Shown: positions 35,533-46,320 of the stretch, piece after piece
Numbering within the stretch: the stretch's first letter is position 1
Layout: the number at the start of each line of letters is the position of its first letter
Assembly: GCF_010389155.1 (NCBI RefSeq)
Contig: NC_057762.1
Coordinates: 31,928,055 to 31,992,054 of the forward strand
DNA from: Erigeron canadensis
Taxonomy: Eukaryota; Streptophyta; Magnoliopsida; Asterales; Asteraceae
DNA length: 64,000 nucleotides
Direction of reading: 5' to 3'
Made by a program: the position numbers and the translations under genes
The notes under the pieces: model-generated
Databases searched by the model: none
The model's input: the letters and a program-made list of their open reading frames with translations, nothing else
Told to the model about the DNA's origin: nothing

Positions 35533-37212
35533 ATGAACACAAGAGCCTCTGGTAGACCTTTGCTTAGTCCTCAATCTAATCCAGGGAAAGCCAGACGACG
35601 CTTACTTAGATCAAACAACACGGAGCCCTCAAACACCAAAAACATAGATTCAAACACCGAAAACCGTGATCACCTGGACGTAGATTTGGATCAATATTAC
35701 TCAAAGAAAGGTTCAACGTCCGAGGTGCACTTAAGTCCTAAATTCTTCGAAGGTAGTGGGTTGTTCAAAACTGGTGATAGCTCAGAGGAAGAAGATAATC
35801 GGGATAAAACTCATCAACCGGATTTAACCGAGAATCCTAGAGAAAATCTTCAGGCAACTCAACCAGTCAGAGCTAGGAGAATGGGTGATCAAGAACCGGT
35901 AAACCCCAATAACCGTCTTTACGGTGACCGTAGGAGAAATGTCCCCACCAATAGGGGCACTCCTATTCGCCTTCCAACCACCGGAGTAAACTTTTCTCTT
36001 AAAGGAAGTCATTTGAAAAGTGTGGAGGAAGAGAAGTTTGATGGGGTAACTAATAATGATCCATATGGGCATTTAGAGAGGTTCGAGAAGATTTGTAGGT
36101 TTTATCACTATGGCGCGAACCAAGATAATAATGTGAAGCTTGAGCTTTTTCTGCTCACTTTATGTGGAGGAGCTAAGGCATGGTTAAAGGAGCAACCAGA
36201 TGATCTGTATACAACTTGGGATGAGCTTCGTGTTGGGTTTATTGATGAGTTCTATTCTATAAGGACTCAGAGACAGTTGGAGAATAAGATCCGATTATTC
36301 ACTCAAGATCCAGGGGAAGATGTAGTAGATGCTTGGAAACGATATAAGGAGATGATCAGGAATTGCCTAGGAAACAACCTGAACACAGAAGCAGTGGTTG
36401 AGATCTTCTATGATGGTTTGATAAAGAGAACTCGAAGGGAATTAGCTGGGGCATTTGGAGGTAGTTTGAACAATGTGACTCCGGCTGAAGGGTACAAAAT
36501 CTTAGATGATATGGCCAAGGAGTTCTCTGATCGCGATGAGCTTGTAAGCAAGAGAACTAGTGGTAAGACTGTGGCGAAGTTGGAGAGTGGTGAAGAATCG
36601 AGCTTGGTTGCTGAAGTCAAAGCCCTCACAAAGCAGATGAACGAGAGGTTTGACAATCAAGATGTGAGATTCAAAAGCATTGAAAGGGATGTTAATGTGA
36701 TTGCTGATGGGTGTGACTACTATGGGGACATGCATTACTCGGAGGATTTCCCGGATAAGCAGGCACAAGAAGTTAACTATGTCCAGAATCAACAAGAGAA
36801 CTTCAATCAGAGTACCGGTTATCAAAATCGGTCATCAGGTACTTCTTTTCCTTTGTCCAATTTTAATGCTAATAATTTTGGTTTTAGTGGAAGCAGGTTT
36901 AGCAGGTTCAACAGTCAGCAGAATGCGAATGCTGAATTGAGAGATATCATGAAGGATTTGGTAGGTGCTCAGAAAGCTACCAATGAGAAGATGGCCTCCC
37001 AATGGGATGCTATGACTACTAGGTTGGATGGATTGGCAAATAAGCTTGAGCAAAGTTCGTAGAGTACTCAAGCAACATTTCAGGATATTGAGGCAAAGCT
37101 TGAAAGGTTAGGAACGTCGAATAGGCAGCCCGATACTTTACCGAGCAATACCCAACAGAATCCTAAGCCTCAGCAAAATAGCCAAGGATCAGGAGCCAAG
37201 TATAGCCGATGA
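35533..37212 (+). pseudogene. Athila gag
   Basis: An open frame of 509 codons from the ATG at 35533 to TAG at 37060, then in-frame to TGA at 37210. The central part (EEKFDGVTNNDPYGHLERF, then LTLCGGAKAWL and FIDEFYS) is the retrotransposon gag capsid domain. Downstream, the place of the zinc knuckle reads CDYYGDMHYSEDF: the spacing is kept, but two of three expected cysteines have become aromatic. The stop at 37060 is likely a lesion, since Athila elements normally fuse gag and pol and the peptide continues sensibly after it. Confidence 0.85.
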
Positions 37213-38084
37213 AGCTGGTGATGATGAGCAAGTCAACGCAATCACAACAAGAGCAATACCCGAACGCTAGAAACGAGCAAGTCAACGCGATCACAACAAA
37301 AGCAGGTAACACTTATAATTCTGCAAATCCGCTGCCTAATGTTGTTACTCCTCTTGTGCAGGTTGAAGCCGATGAAGCTGGTGATGATGAGATTGAGATG
37401 CAACCGGAACCAGCCGTGAAGATACCGGCCGTTCCATCCAAGACTGTTGAGAAGACTCCTGTTGAGAAACCACCGGTTAAACCATATCAGCCAAAGATAC
37501 CTTTTCCTCAACGATTGAGGAAAGCGAAGATCAAGGAAAATTTTAAAAATTTTGTTGATTTGATTCAAAATGTTAACATTATTGTTCCTTTAGTTGATAA
37601 TCTTGCAGGTATGCCAAATTATGCAAAGTTTCTCAAAGATCTTGTTTCGGATAGGAAGAAGTTAGAAGAGGCAAAGACAACTGTACTGAGTGCCAAGGTG
37701 TCATCTATCATCAAGAATGAGATTCCTCCTAATTTAGAAGACCCAGGGAGTTTTCTTATCTCTTGTGCTTTTGGTGCTGTATTGTATAAGGCATTAGCCG
37801 ATTTAGGGGCTAGCATAAATTTAATGCCTTATTCTTTGTACAAAGGATTGTCTTTAGGTGATTTGACCCTTACCCGCATGAGCATTAGGCTAGCGGATCG
37901 TTCATTCCAATATCCCATGGGGATAGCGGAAAATTTGCAAATTAGGGTAGGTCACATGATATTCCCGGTAGATTTTGTTGTTCTTGAAATGGAGGCGGAT
38001 ATTAATGTCCCTCTAATTCTTGGCCGACCGTTTCTCATGACCGTGGATGCTATCATCCGTGTTAAAGTAAGGAGATTTCCTTAG
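37213..38084 (+). pseudogene. Athila pol: aspartic protease segment
   Basis: The frame contains ALADLGASINLMPYSLY, the DLGAS form of the retroviral-type aspartic protease active site, followed by FVVLEMEADINVPLILGRPF. The frame is lost near 38060 and the peptide continues in another frame (VGDDRVVFNIDRAL...) to a TGA at 38369. The start region (37204-37391) contains scrambled short direct repeats, for example the same 24-bp 'gccgatgaagctggtgatga' piece 163 bp apart. Confidence 0.8.
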
Positions 38085-39127
38085 GGGTTGGCGATGACCG
38101 GGTTGTTTTTAATATTGATAGAGCTCTTAAGCATCCTTACTCATGTGATGAATCTTGTTTCAGGATTGATGTAGTCGAGGAAGAAGATGTTTTGGAAAAG
38201 GAGCTCATGGACTTTCTAGACATGGAGGGAGATGAAGCATTTCTAGCTTGTAGTGAAAAAGAACAAGAAATGGTTGGTGAAATGGTGCATGAGATCATGG
38301 CGTCGAGTGTTGATGAAACGCCACAGAAATATGAAACATTTGAAGAAATCACCGTTAATAATAGAAGATGAGTGCTAACTTTGGTAGAGAATCCTCCTAC
38401 CGATTTAGAACTCAAGCCACTTCCGGACCATCTAGAGTATGCTTATCTTGAAGGTACATCTTTCTTGCCCGTTGTCATTTCCTCCTCACTTTTGGAGGAT
38501 GAAAAATCTAGACTTATGACCGTCTTAAAGGCTCATAAAAAGGCCTTTGCATGGAAAATTTCTGATATTCCGGGTATAAGTCCAGAATTTTGTAAGCACA
38601 CCATAAATTTTATTGATGATTTTAAAACGGTTGTGCAAAGACAACGTAGATTGAACCCGAACATGAAAGATGTGGTAAAAAAGGAGATAATAAAATTACT
38701 TGATGCGGGAATCATATTCCCCATTTCGGATAGTTCATGGGTAAGTCCAGTGCATTGTGTACCGAAAAATGGTGGGATGACCGTAGTTTTGAATGAAAAG
38801 AACGAATTGATTCCTACTAGAACTGTCACGGGGTGGAGGGTATGTATTGATTATCGGAAATTGAATGATGCAACCCGCAAAGATCACTTTCCCCTACCCT
38901 TTATTGATCAAATGCTCGAACGGTTAGCCGGAAACGAGTATTTTTGCTTTTTGGATGGGTTTTCCGGGTACTTCCAAATACCCATTGACCCCAAAGACCA
39001 AGAAAAGACCACGTTTACTTATCCCTATGGCACTTATGCTTATAGGAGGATGCCATTTGGTCTGTGCAATGCTTCCAGAACTTTTCAAAGACATGATCGA
39101 AACTTCCATGGAAGTTTTCATGGATGA
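38085..39127 (+). pseudogene. Athila pol: linker and N-terminal half of reverse transcriptase
   Basis: After the frameshift, an acidic linker runs to a TGA at 38369. From 38372 the RT domain is recognisable: WVSPVHCVPKNGG, TGWRVCIDYRKLN, FCFLDGFSGYFQIPI and YRRMPFGLCNA. The catalytic aspartate motif in the palm (LDGFSGY) is present. The frame is broken near 39070, right after MPFGLCNA. Confidence 0.88.
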
Positions 39128-39935
39128 TTTTTCTGTTTTTGGTAGTTCGTTTGAGAGTTGTTTAGAAAGTCTTGATAAAATGCTTGAAAGATGTGAAAAG
39201 GCACATTTGGTTTTAAATTGGGAGAAATGTCATTTTATGGTAAAGGAAGGGATTGTGTTGGGACATAAAGTTTCTAAAGTAGGTCTAGAGGTTGATAAAG
39301 CAAAAATTGATGTTATCGCTAAATTACCTCCACCTATTAATGTCAAGTCGATTAGAAGCTTTTTGGGTCATGCCGGTTTTTATCGTAGGTTCATAAAGAA
39401 TTTTTCAAAAATAACCCGGCCAATGACCAAGTTGTTAGAAAAAGATGTCCCGTTTGTGTTTGATGATGATTGTCTTAACGCATTTAACTTGTTAAAGAAA
39501 GAATTGATTAATGCACCAATTATGATTTCACCTGATTGGTCATTACCTTTTGAGTTAATGTGTGATGCTAGTGATTATGCCTTAGGGGCCGTTTTAGGCC
39601 AAAGGGAGGATAAACATTTCCGTTCCATTTCTTATGCTAGCAAGACTTTGAATCCGGCCAAACAAAATTACACTGTAACTGAGAAAGAGTTGTTGGTCGT
39701 TGTGTATGCTTTTGACAAATTTCGTCCCTACTTGTTTTCCAAACAAGATGCCAAACCCCATCTCATCCGTTGGGTTTTGCTTTTGCAAGAATTCGACATA
39801 GAGATCAAGGATAAAAAGGGGGCGGAAAATGTGGCGGCCGACCACTTGAGTAGGCTCGAAAACCTTCACCTTGAGGAGTTGCAAGAGCATGAGATTAATG
39901 ATTATTTTCCTAATGAAGATTTGATGCAGGTATAA
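39074..39935 (+). pseudogene. Athila pol: C-terminal RT and RNase H
   Basis: In the next frame, MEVFMDDFSVFG supplies the FMDD catalytic motif of RT, then SFLGHAGFYRRFIKNFSKI and the RNase H domain starting LPFELMCDASDYALGAVLG. RNase H is damaged: at about 39735 the text jumps from FRPYL to FSKQDAKPHLIRW, losing the segment that normally carries the T-D-H motif. The frame ends at TAA 39933. A chromodomain-like part is not seen. Confidence 0.88.
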
Positions 39936-41233
39936 GGAGAAGAAGAACCGTGGTTTGCAGACATTGCTAATTATCTTTGTGCTAACGTTCTTCCTGAAGA
40001 AATGACATCTCAACAAAAGAAGAAATTCTTTCTGAGGTTAAGCATTATTTTTGGGAGGAACCATATTTGTTTAGAATGTGTGCAGATGGAATGATCAGGA
40101 GATGTGTTACTGGTGTTGAAACTCATGTGATTTTGGATGCATGCCACCATGGTCCTACTGGTGGTCATTATGGACCATCTGTGACGGGTAAGAAGGTATA
40201 TGATGCAGGGTTCTATTGGCCCGCCATTTTCAGGGAAGCAAAGACTTTTGTAGAAGTTTGTGATGCATGTCAACGTCAAGGTAATATCACTAAGAGAGAC
40301 GAAATGCCTCAACAAATGATACAAGTATGTGAGGTTTTTGATGTATGGGGGATTGACTTTATGGGTCCTTTTCCTCCGTCACATAAGTTTCTTTATATTT
40401 TGGTAGCCGTTGATTATGTGTCCAAGTGGGCCGAGGCTAAAGCCCTTCCGACTAATGATGCTAAAGTTGTAATTGATTTCTTAAAAAAGTTATTTAGTCG
40501 TTTTGGTGTACCAAAGGCCTTAATTAGTGATCGCGGGTCCCATTTCGCGAATCACCAGCTTGCTAAGGTTTTAATGAGGTATGGGGTCACCCATAGGTTC
40601 TCTACCTCTTATCACCCTCAAACAAGTGGCCAAGTGGAAAACACAAATAGGGCTTTGAAAAGGATCCTTGAAAAGACCGTGCATGATAACACAAAGATTT
40701 GGGCCAAGAGGCTTGATGATGCCTTGTGGGCGTTTCGAACCGCCTAGAAGACTCCAATTGGTACTACTCCTTATAAGCTTCTTTATGGAAAAACTTGTCA
40801 TCTCCCGATTGAGATTGAACACAAAGCCTATTGGGCTTTGCAAAATTGTAATATGGATCTAATCTTGGCTGGTGAGAAAAGGTTTTTGCAGTTGCACGAG
40901 TTGGATGAAATGAGGTTGCGAGCTTATGACAATTCCATGCTATACAAGGAGCGTACAAAGGCTTGGCATGATAAGAAGATCAAGAGGAAGGAATTTAAAG
41001 CCGGTTACAAAGTACTTTTATTTCAATCAAAGTACAAAATCAAAGCACCAAAGCTCAAGTCGAGATGGATTGGACCATATGTGGTGAAGAGAAGTTATTC
41101 ATCCGGATATGTGGAGTTGTATGGCAATGATGAGAGCTTTATTGTGAATGGACAACGCTTGAAGCATTATCATGAAGAAGATGAAGAAAATGCGGAGGTG
41201 TTCAAAATTGGCTTTTATGCCATCAACAGGTGA
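39936..41233 (+). pseudogene. Athila pol: integrase
   Basis: After a frameshift near 40030 the integrase runs in one frame with a single internal TAG at 40745. Zinc-binding [13 protein letters not shown] ... CDACQRQG. The DDE triad is complete: D in WGIDFMGP (40355), D in ISDRGSHF (40529) and E in GQVENTN (40637), with 35 residues between the second D and E. The C-terminal part has the usual RWIGPYVVKR element. Apart from the stop and frameshift it is the best preserved domain. Confidence 0.88.
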
Positions 41234-41611
41234 AAGTAAAAGGTGATCGAGTCAAGCTAAGGACTCGTTAATAAATTAAGCGCTTCTCGGGAGGCAACCC
41301 GAGTTTGTTTCATTTTAATTTTCATTTTATCTTGTCATTTTCTTTTCCTAATGTCGATAAAATCCATAAAAATTGAAAATTTCTAAAAAAAAGCCAAAAA
41401 GATTTTGTGTATTTTCTCTATTTTTTTCAATTATTTTTCAGTTTTTAATGTCTTTGTATCAAGAATTGCAGGTCCAAAGGTCATCATCTCGAGCGTTTAG
41501 GTATGTAATGTGCAAAGGTGAGTACAAGTGTCGTTAGTAAGTTGTCATTTCAGGTCCTGTCGTCCGTTAAGTGTCAGATGGTCGTTAAAGTTTAACTTTT
41601 CAAGAAGCGTG

Positions 41612-41891
41612 TAACTCTCGTTACCCACCTAACGGCCGTTAGGTGGGGATTTTGTTTTCCTGCTGTAACCGCCAGTTAGGGCTGTAACGCCCATTAGGGT
41701 CTTTTGTTTTTGTAACGGCCGTTATCTGACAGACCCCCGTTAAGCTACATGTTGTTTTGTAACGCCCGTTACTCTAGTAACGGCCGTTAGGAGGGTGGTT
41801 TGTGATTTCCCCTGTAACCCCCGTTAGCCGGATAACTCCCGTTATACGCCACGTTGTTTTGTAACGCCCATTACCCCTATAACGGCCGTTA
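41612..41891. repeat. second palindrome array (11 copies)
   Basis: Eleven copies of the 12-13-bp motif at 41612, 41630, 41666, 41685, 41713, 41760, 41778, 41815, 41833, 41862 and 41880. Four (41630, 41713, 41778, 41880) are exactly TAACGGCCGTTA; the others follow TAAC-NNCC-R-TTA. A larger unit starting gttgttttgtaacgccc is repeated at 41751 and 41853. No TATA box follows. Confidence 0.8.
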
Positions 41892-42294
41892 CACGCGAGT
41901 GGATAGGATAGATAGGGTCGATTATTGTCAGGAAAATCTCAAAAAAATCTAATCTATCACACACACACGATCAACAGCAGGAAGAAAAAAAAAATCTAAT
42001 CTATCAAAGAGAGGGGAATTCTTGCTTTGATTCTTTGTCTTCTTTTTCTCTTATTAATCTCCAAATTCTTTGTTCAATCATCAAATTTTTCAGGTTTGAT
42101 TCTTCAATCTTTTCTTTTAATTTTCGTTTTTATTATTGAAGATAATAACTGTTCATGAAAATATTGTGTGTGTAGTGTTTATGTTTAATGGGTATGGTTA
42201 TTTTATCAATGATATATTTGTTAGCCATAGTCATTAATTTTATGATTAAGATTATTGTTAAGGTTATTGTTTGTTCTTCCCCATGATTTTGTTT

Positions 42295-42312
42295 AAGTGT
42301 GGGGGAAGATTA
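42295..42312 (+). other. PPT-like purine tract, internal 1
   Basis: aagtgtgggggaagat resembles the genuine PPT at 46306-46320 (aagtgtggggggatt). Confidence 0.45.
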
Positions 42313-42666
42313 AAGTTTGTTGAACTAAGAATCATGGATGATGTTTGTTAATAGTCACTTAAATTGATCTTGTCGTAATTAGAGTTTAATTTTTCTTTAA
42401 GTAGAGGATGAACTTCAATGTGATGATTTCTAGGATTATTTAACAAAGATGAGTTTTGAGACTTTGAAAGGATAATGATGATGGGATTATTTGTATGATA
42501 AATCACTTAAATTGATTTTGTCGAAATTAAGGTTTTTGTTCTATTATTTAGAGAAAGATTTTAATTAGATGATTTCTGTGATTTAATTCTTGGAATACGT
42601 TTTTGTGGACTTGAAAGTAATCACTTTGTTTTGTAGCCTTATATATGTTTATGCTTGGTTTTGTAG

Positions 42667-44181
42667 ATGGCTACCAAGAGACAGTGTGATATGCAGAGGG
42701 CTGCTGCTGCAGCTGAAGCTTCAGCTTCAAGAGCTCGACAACCGGAAGCTCGAGCCCCCGTCATCCGTACTCCCGATGAGGTACCAGCAAAGTACCAACC
42801 TAAGATTACCTTAGATGTGGTAAGGCGTAAGCCTATGATTGCTAATCGGAGGTTAGATTTTGATAACCTATGGGAGTTAGGGATAAATGTTGAAGAATTG
42901 AACGGATTGTTGACACCCCCTTGGAGGGCCTTGTTCTCCATTAACACTAACATCTGGAGACATTTGTGCAATTAATTCTTTAGTTCGTTTAGATTGAATA
43001 CTGACGAAGGTAGTTGTAAGAAAACGGTTATGACATTCCATTTAGGAGGTCAAATTCATTGTATGTCTTATCAAGAGTTTGGGGTCCATTTGGGTTTTTA
43101 TAGTGAAGAGGATGTTCAGAGGGTGGCTTTTACTAAAGGAATTGTTCAATGGCCTGCATCTATGACTGCAGCTAGGTTTTGGGAGGAGGAAGATTTGAGT
43201 GACCAAGAATTCCATTATAATGTCAAACAATCTGCTGTTAGAAACCCGGTGTATAAGTTGCTCTTGAGAATGATAGCCGAAACCATTTCTAATAGACATA
43301 GTAGTTCAAATAATGCTACTAGTACCGATCTATTTTTCTTGTATTGCATGGTTCGGAAGGTCTCTTGTAACTTAGCTAGGGCCGTCGCTTTATATTTGTA
43401 TGAAAAGGGGCATGGTAAAGCTAAGGGTCATGTAGCCGGTGGTTTCCTTGTTTGTCATTTGGCAAGGGGGATGGGATTGGTCCAGACTGATCAATTTGCT
43501 CTTTTACCGGGCTTTCAAGCTTATTGTCGCAGTGGGGTGCTTGATAGGGTGACAATGATTAGGATGGGTATGGTTAGCCAGAATGAGGACTCGGAGGATG
43601 AAGGAGAGGATATGGATGCTGAGGATAATGAGGATGAGATGGATGAGGAGCAGGATACTGGTGTTGGTGCTTCTGTGCCTACTAGAGGTGCTACCTCTAG
43701 CTCACATGCTTTTGATTTTTCAGGTTTAGGGCAGCGTGTGGACTAGATTTTTCATGGGATTACTGGAATTAACGACCGGTTGGACCGCCAGGATGATTGG
43801 TCGTGATTTGTTGGTAGTCAGGTTAACCGAATGGCGTATCAGCAGGAGTACTTCCAGCCATATATGCAGAGTTGGATTGCTTCCGGGTCTCCTCCACAGG
43901 TTCCTTCTGTGCCTTTGCAGGTGCCTCCCAAGCAGTTCCCTCCTCAGCAGTCGTTTATGCCACCGTCGATTTATCCCATCAGCCAGAATGCTTTTGATCA
44001 CTACTATCCCCAGTACGGTCAGGCGGCTCCATCTGATGCAGGTACCAGTAGTTCACAACCGCCTCCCTATAGTGGTGATAGGTACTCTGGTAATGCCTTT
44101 GATTTCTATGGTATATTTGGGGAGAGACGTGATGGTGACGGTGATGGCGCTCCTTCAGCTTTTCCTCCTTCTGAGTTTTGA
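42667..44181 (+). pseudogene. ATHILA-type third ORF
   Basis: One reading frame of 505 codons, interrupted by TAA at 42973 and TAG at 43744. The N-terminus is basic and Ala/Arg-rich; the middle (FHLGGQIHCMSYQEFGVHLGF, LFFLYCMVRK, GHVAGGFLVCHLA) resembles the family annotated as ATHILA ORF-1, which lies downstream of integrase in the position of a retroviral env gene. An acidic stretch (EDEGEDMDAEDNEDEMDEEQ) follows, then a Pro/Gln-rich tail. I see no signal peptide and no convincing transmembrane segment, so an envelope function is not supported. The function of this family is unknown. Confidence 0.7.
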
Positions 44182-46305
44182 TTATTGATGGTTTTGGTTA
44201 TTACTATTGGAACATTTTTACATTTTCAGTTTATCTTTTGATGTGTGTTTAATTGTTTGTAACCACCTTAGTGAGGTGATGAGACTAGTTTCCTTCCCTT
44301 TCATGTTGGTTTGATTGAGTAGAATTCTACATTGCAGGGCTTATATTTATGTATACGTTAACATTTTATTATGTGTTCATGGTGATAGCACGTTGATTGT
44401 CATATGCATATGCTGGTAGTAAGTTCAGCGCTCATGTTTCTTGTTGGCATCATTCACGCATGGAACACCTTTCATACCCGGCAAGTTTTTCTTATTCTTT
44501 ATTTTTGCTTCTTAGTTTACTTTTCCCTATTTCCCTTAGATTGACTTAGTTTATTGGACATTGAGGACATTGTCCAACTTAAGTGTGGGGGGGATGGTAA
44601 ATAGGAAAAAGTCGGGTATTTTTGAGGAATTTTGAAACTTTTGTTTGGTTGTCCTTGTAGTTAATTGCTTTTGTCACCTAATTATACATATAATTGAGCA
44701 ATGTAACTACACCCTTGGCAAAAATTTTAATATGTGGAATGTGTTTTGACTGATTAACGTGGCATCCCTTCTGGATTAATAACATTACTAGCATGCTTAT
44801 AGCACCAAAACACCAAAATTGTGAGATATTATTGATTCATTGCTAGATATGATAGGTTTTACGGTTTTGGAACTATTAGCCTTGTAAATTTGTCCCTCTC
44901 ATAGGCTTTTGGATTTATTCGGAAGTAAGGCTCTCTTTTAGAGCTCTGAACTATGATGTGCAAGTTTGAGGTTGGTTTTCCATTTCTGGAATATTGCATT
45001 TGCTATGAGTGTGCTGGTGACTGCGTTGATTCTAGAACTTGTCATTATTGATCGTTCCGTTATTTTGCTATATGATGAAGAGGCAAATCTAGATTAATAC
45101 CTTTATTCTTTGTTCATTTACCTTTTGTTTCGTAAAAATCTGTTATGTGCATGTTTTGTGATGTGCTTAGTAGCTAACTACACTGGTTAGTGAACCACCT
45201 GTTGGAAACCCGTATGTTGCACTCACTTTTAGTGCAAGAAAAAAAATATAAAACATGTTGTCACTAGCCTGTTCTTTGCTAAATCTACCTAAAATATAAA
45301 CCTTTCCTCGCCATACCGATAGTCGAAATCCTGGTGGGTCATTGGTTGCCTTTGCTAGATTGGATGGTTTGGGTTTTGCCTTATTATGTCGGATCGGGAT
45401 ATTCTCATCATTTGGGGGTAGTTTGATTTCGTCATGGTTCTTGGATAAAGTCTAAATTGTTCATCTTAGCATCTTTTGTGATGATTTGTCACTATTTCTT
45501 AAATTATGTAAGAGAATACCAATTAGTCAGAGTAAAAGTAGCTCACACAAAAAAAAAAAAAATTTGAAAAAATTGAGCTTGGGCTGTCAGTTGGTATTTC
45601 TCCTTTTTGTCAAATCATTTTATGTAAGTTGGTCGTCATTATAACCAACAAAGTGTGCTGAAGTTTAATACGTATATGGTTAGAATGTTTGAAGTTGGCA
45701 AGTTGTTTGAAGTCAACAATGGTTAGATTTGGTTGATAAGTTGTTTGATGGAGAACTTTGTGGGATGTGGACCGTCGGCAACTAATGACATGGGTTTGTT
45801 TGGACTAGACTATATGTGAAAATTTGTTAAGTGTTGTGTTAGTTCTTTGTTAACACAAATTGTTTTCCCAAATTCCTTTGCCTTGTTTAAATGCCCTGTT
45901 TAGCCTTAAAATGTTACCTCCCTTAAAGTCCTCTTCTGATAGACGTTATAGGGCGCATGCGCCTTGGCGACTTAGGAACGATCCTTGTACAAGCCTATGG
46001 TTAAAAGATTATGCACATTGAGTGATTATTCAAATATTCAACCCCAGGAGTAAGTTAGTTGGAGTAGGATAGGCGATTTGTCACTTATTCGTTTCATTTG
46101 TGCTTAGTCGTGTTATTAAGGCTTGTGTATCGGTCAAATATTGTCAAACATTCTGGTTTTCATTTAAGATTAAAACTGCCTAACCATTTACTCTCATTCT
46201 TGATTGTGGTTGAGTTTCTTTTTGATTACTGAAATGTGGTTCCATGATGTGCCAAGGAGTTTTATTATTTTTCAATTTGGATTTCCTTGAGGACAAGCAA
46301 AGCTC
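44182..46305. other. Athila 3' non-coding region
   Basis: 2.1 kb without coding sequence between the third ORF and the PPT. It holds another PPT-like tract, aagtgtgggggggatgg, at 44581-44597 and a poly-A run near 45550. Confidence 0.7.
44581..44597 (+). other. PPT-like purine tract, internal 2
   Basis: aagtgtgggggggatgg shares the first 13 bases with the genuine PPT and lies 1.7 kb upstream of it. Confidence 0.5.
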
Positions 46306-46320
46306 AAGTGTGGGGGGATT
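46306..46320 (+). promoter_or_regulatory. polypurine tract
   Basis: aagtgtggggggatt lies directly before the TG of the 3' LTR; it primes plus-strand DNA synthesis. Confidence 0.85.

Larger units (their letters stand above)
41234..42666. other. Athila non-coding spacer between integrase and third ORF
   Basis: 1.4 kb without coding sequence. It contains the second palindrome array (41612-41891) and a PPT-like stretch at 42295-42310. Confidence 0.7.

Noticed and set aside
42667..44181. Retroviral envelope gene
   Set aside because: Position after integrase fits, but no signal peptide, transmembrane segment or cleavage site is visible; it is better described as the ATHILA-type ORF of unknown function.
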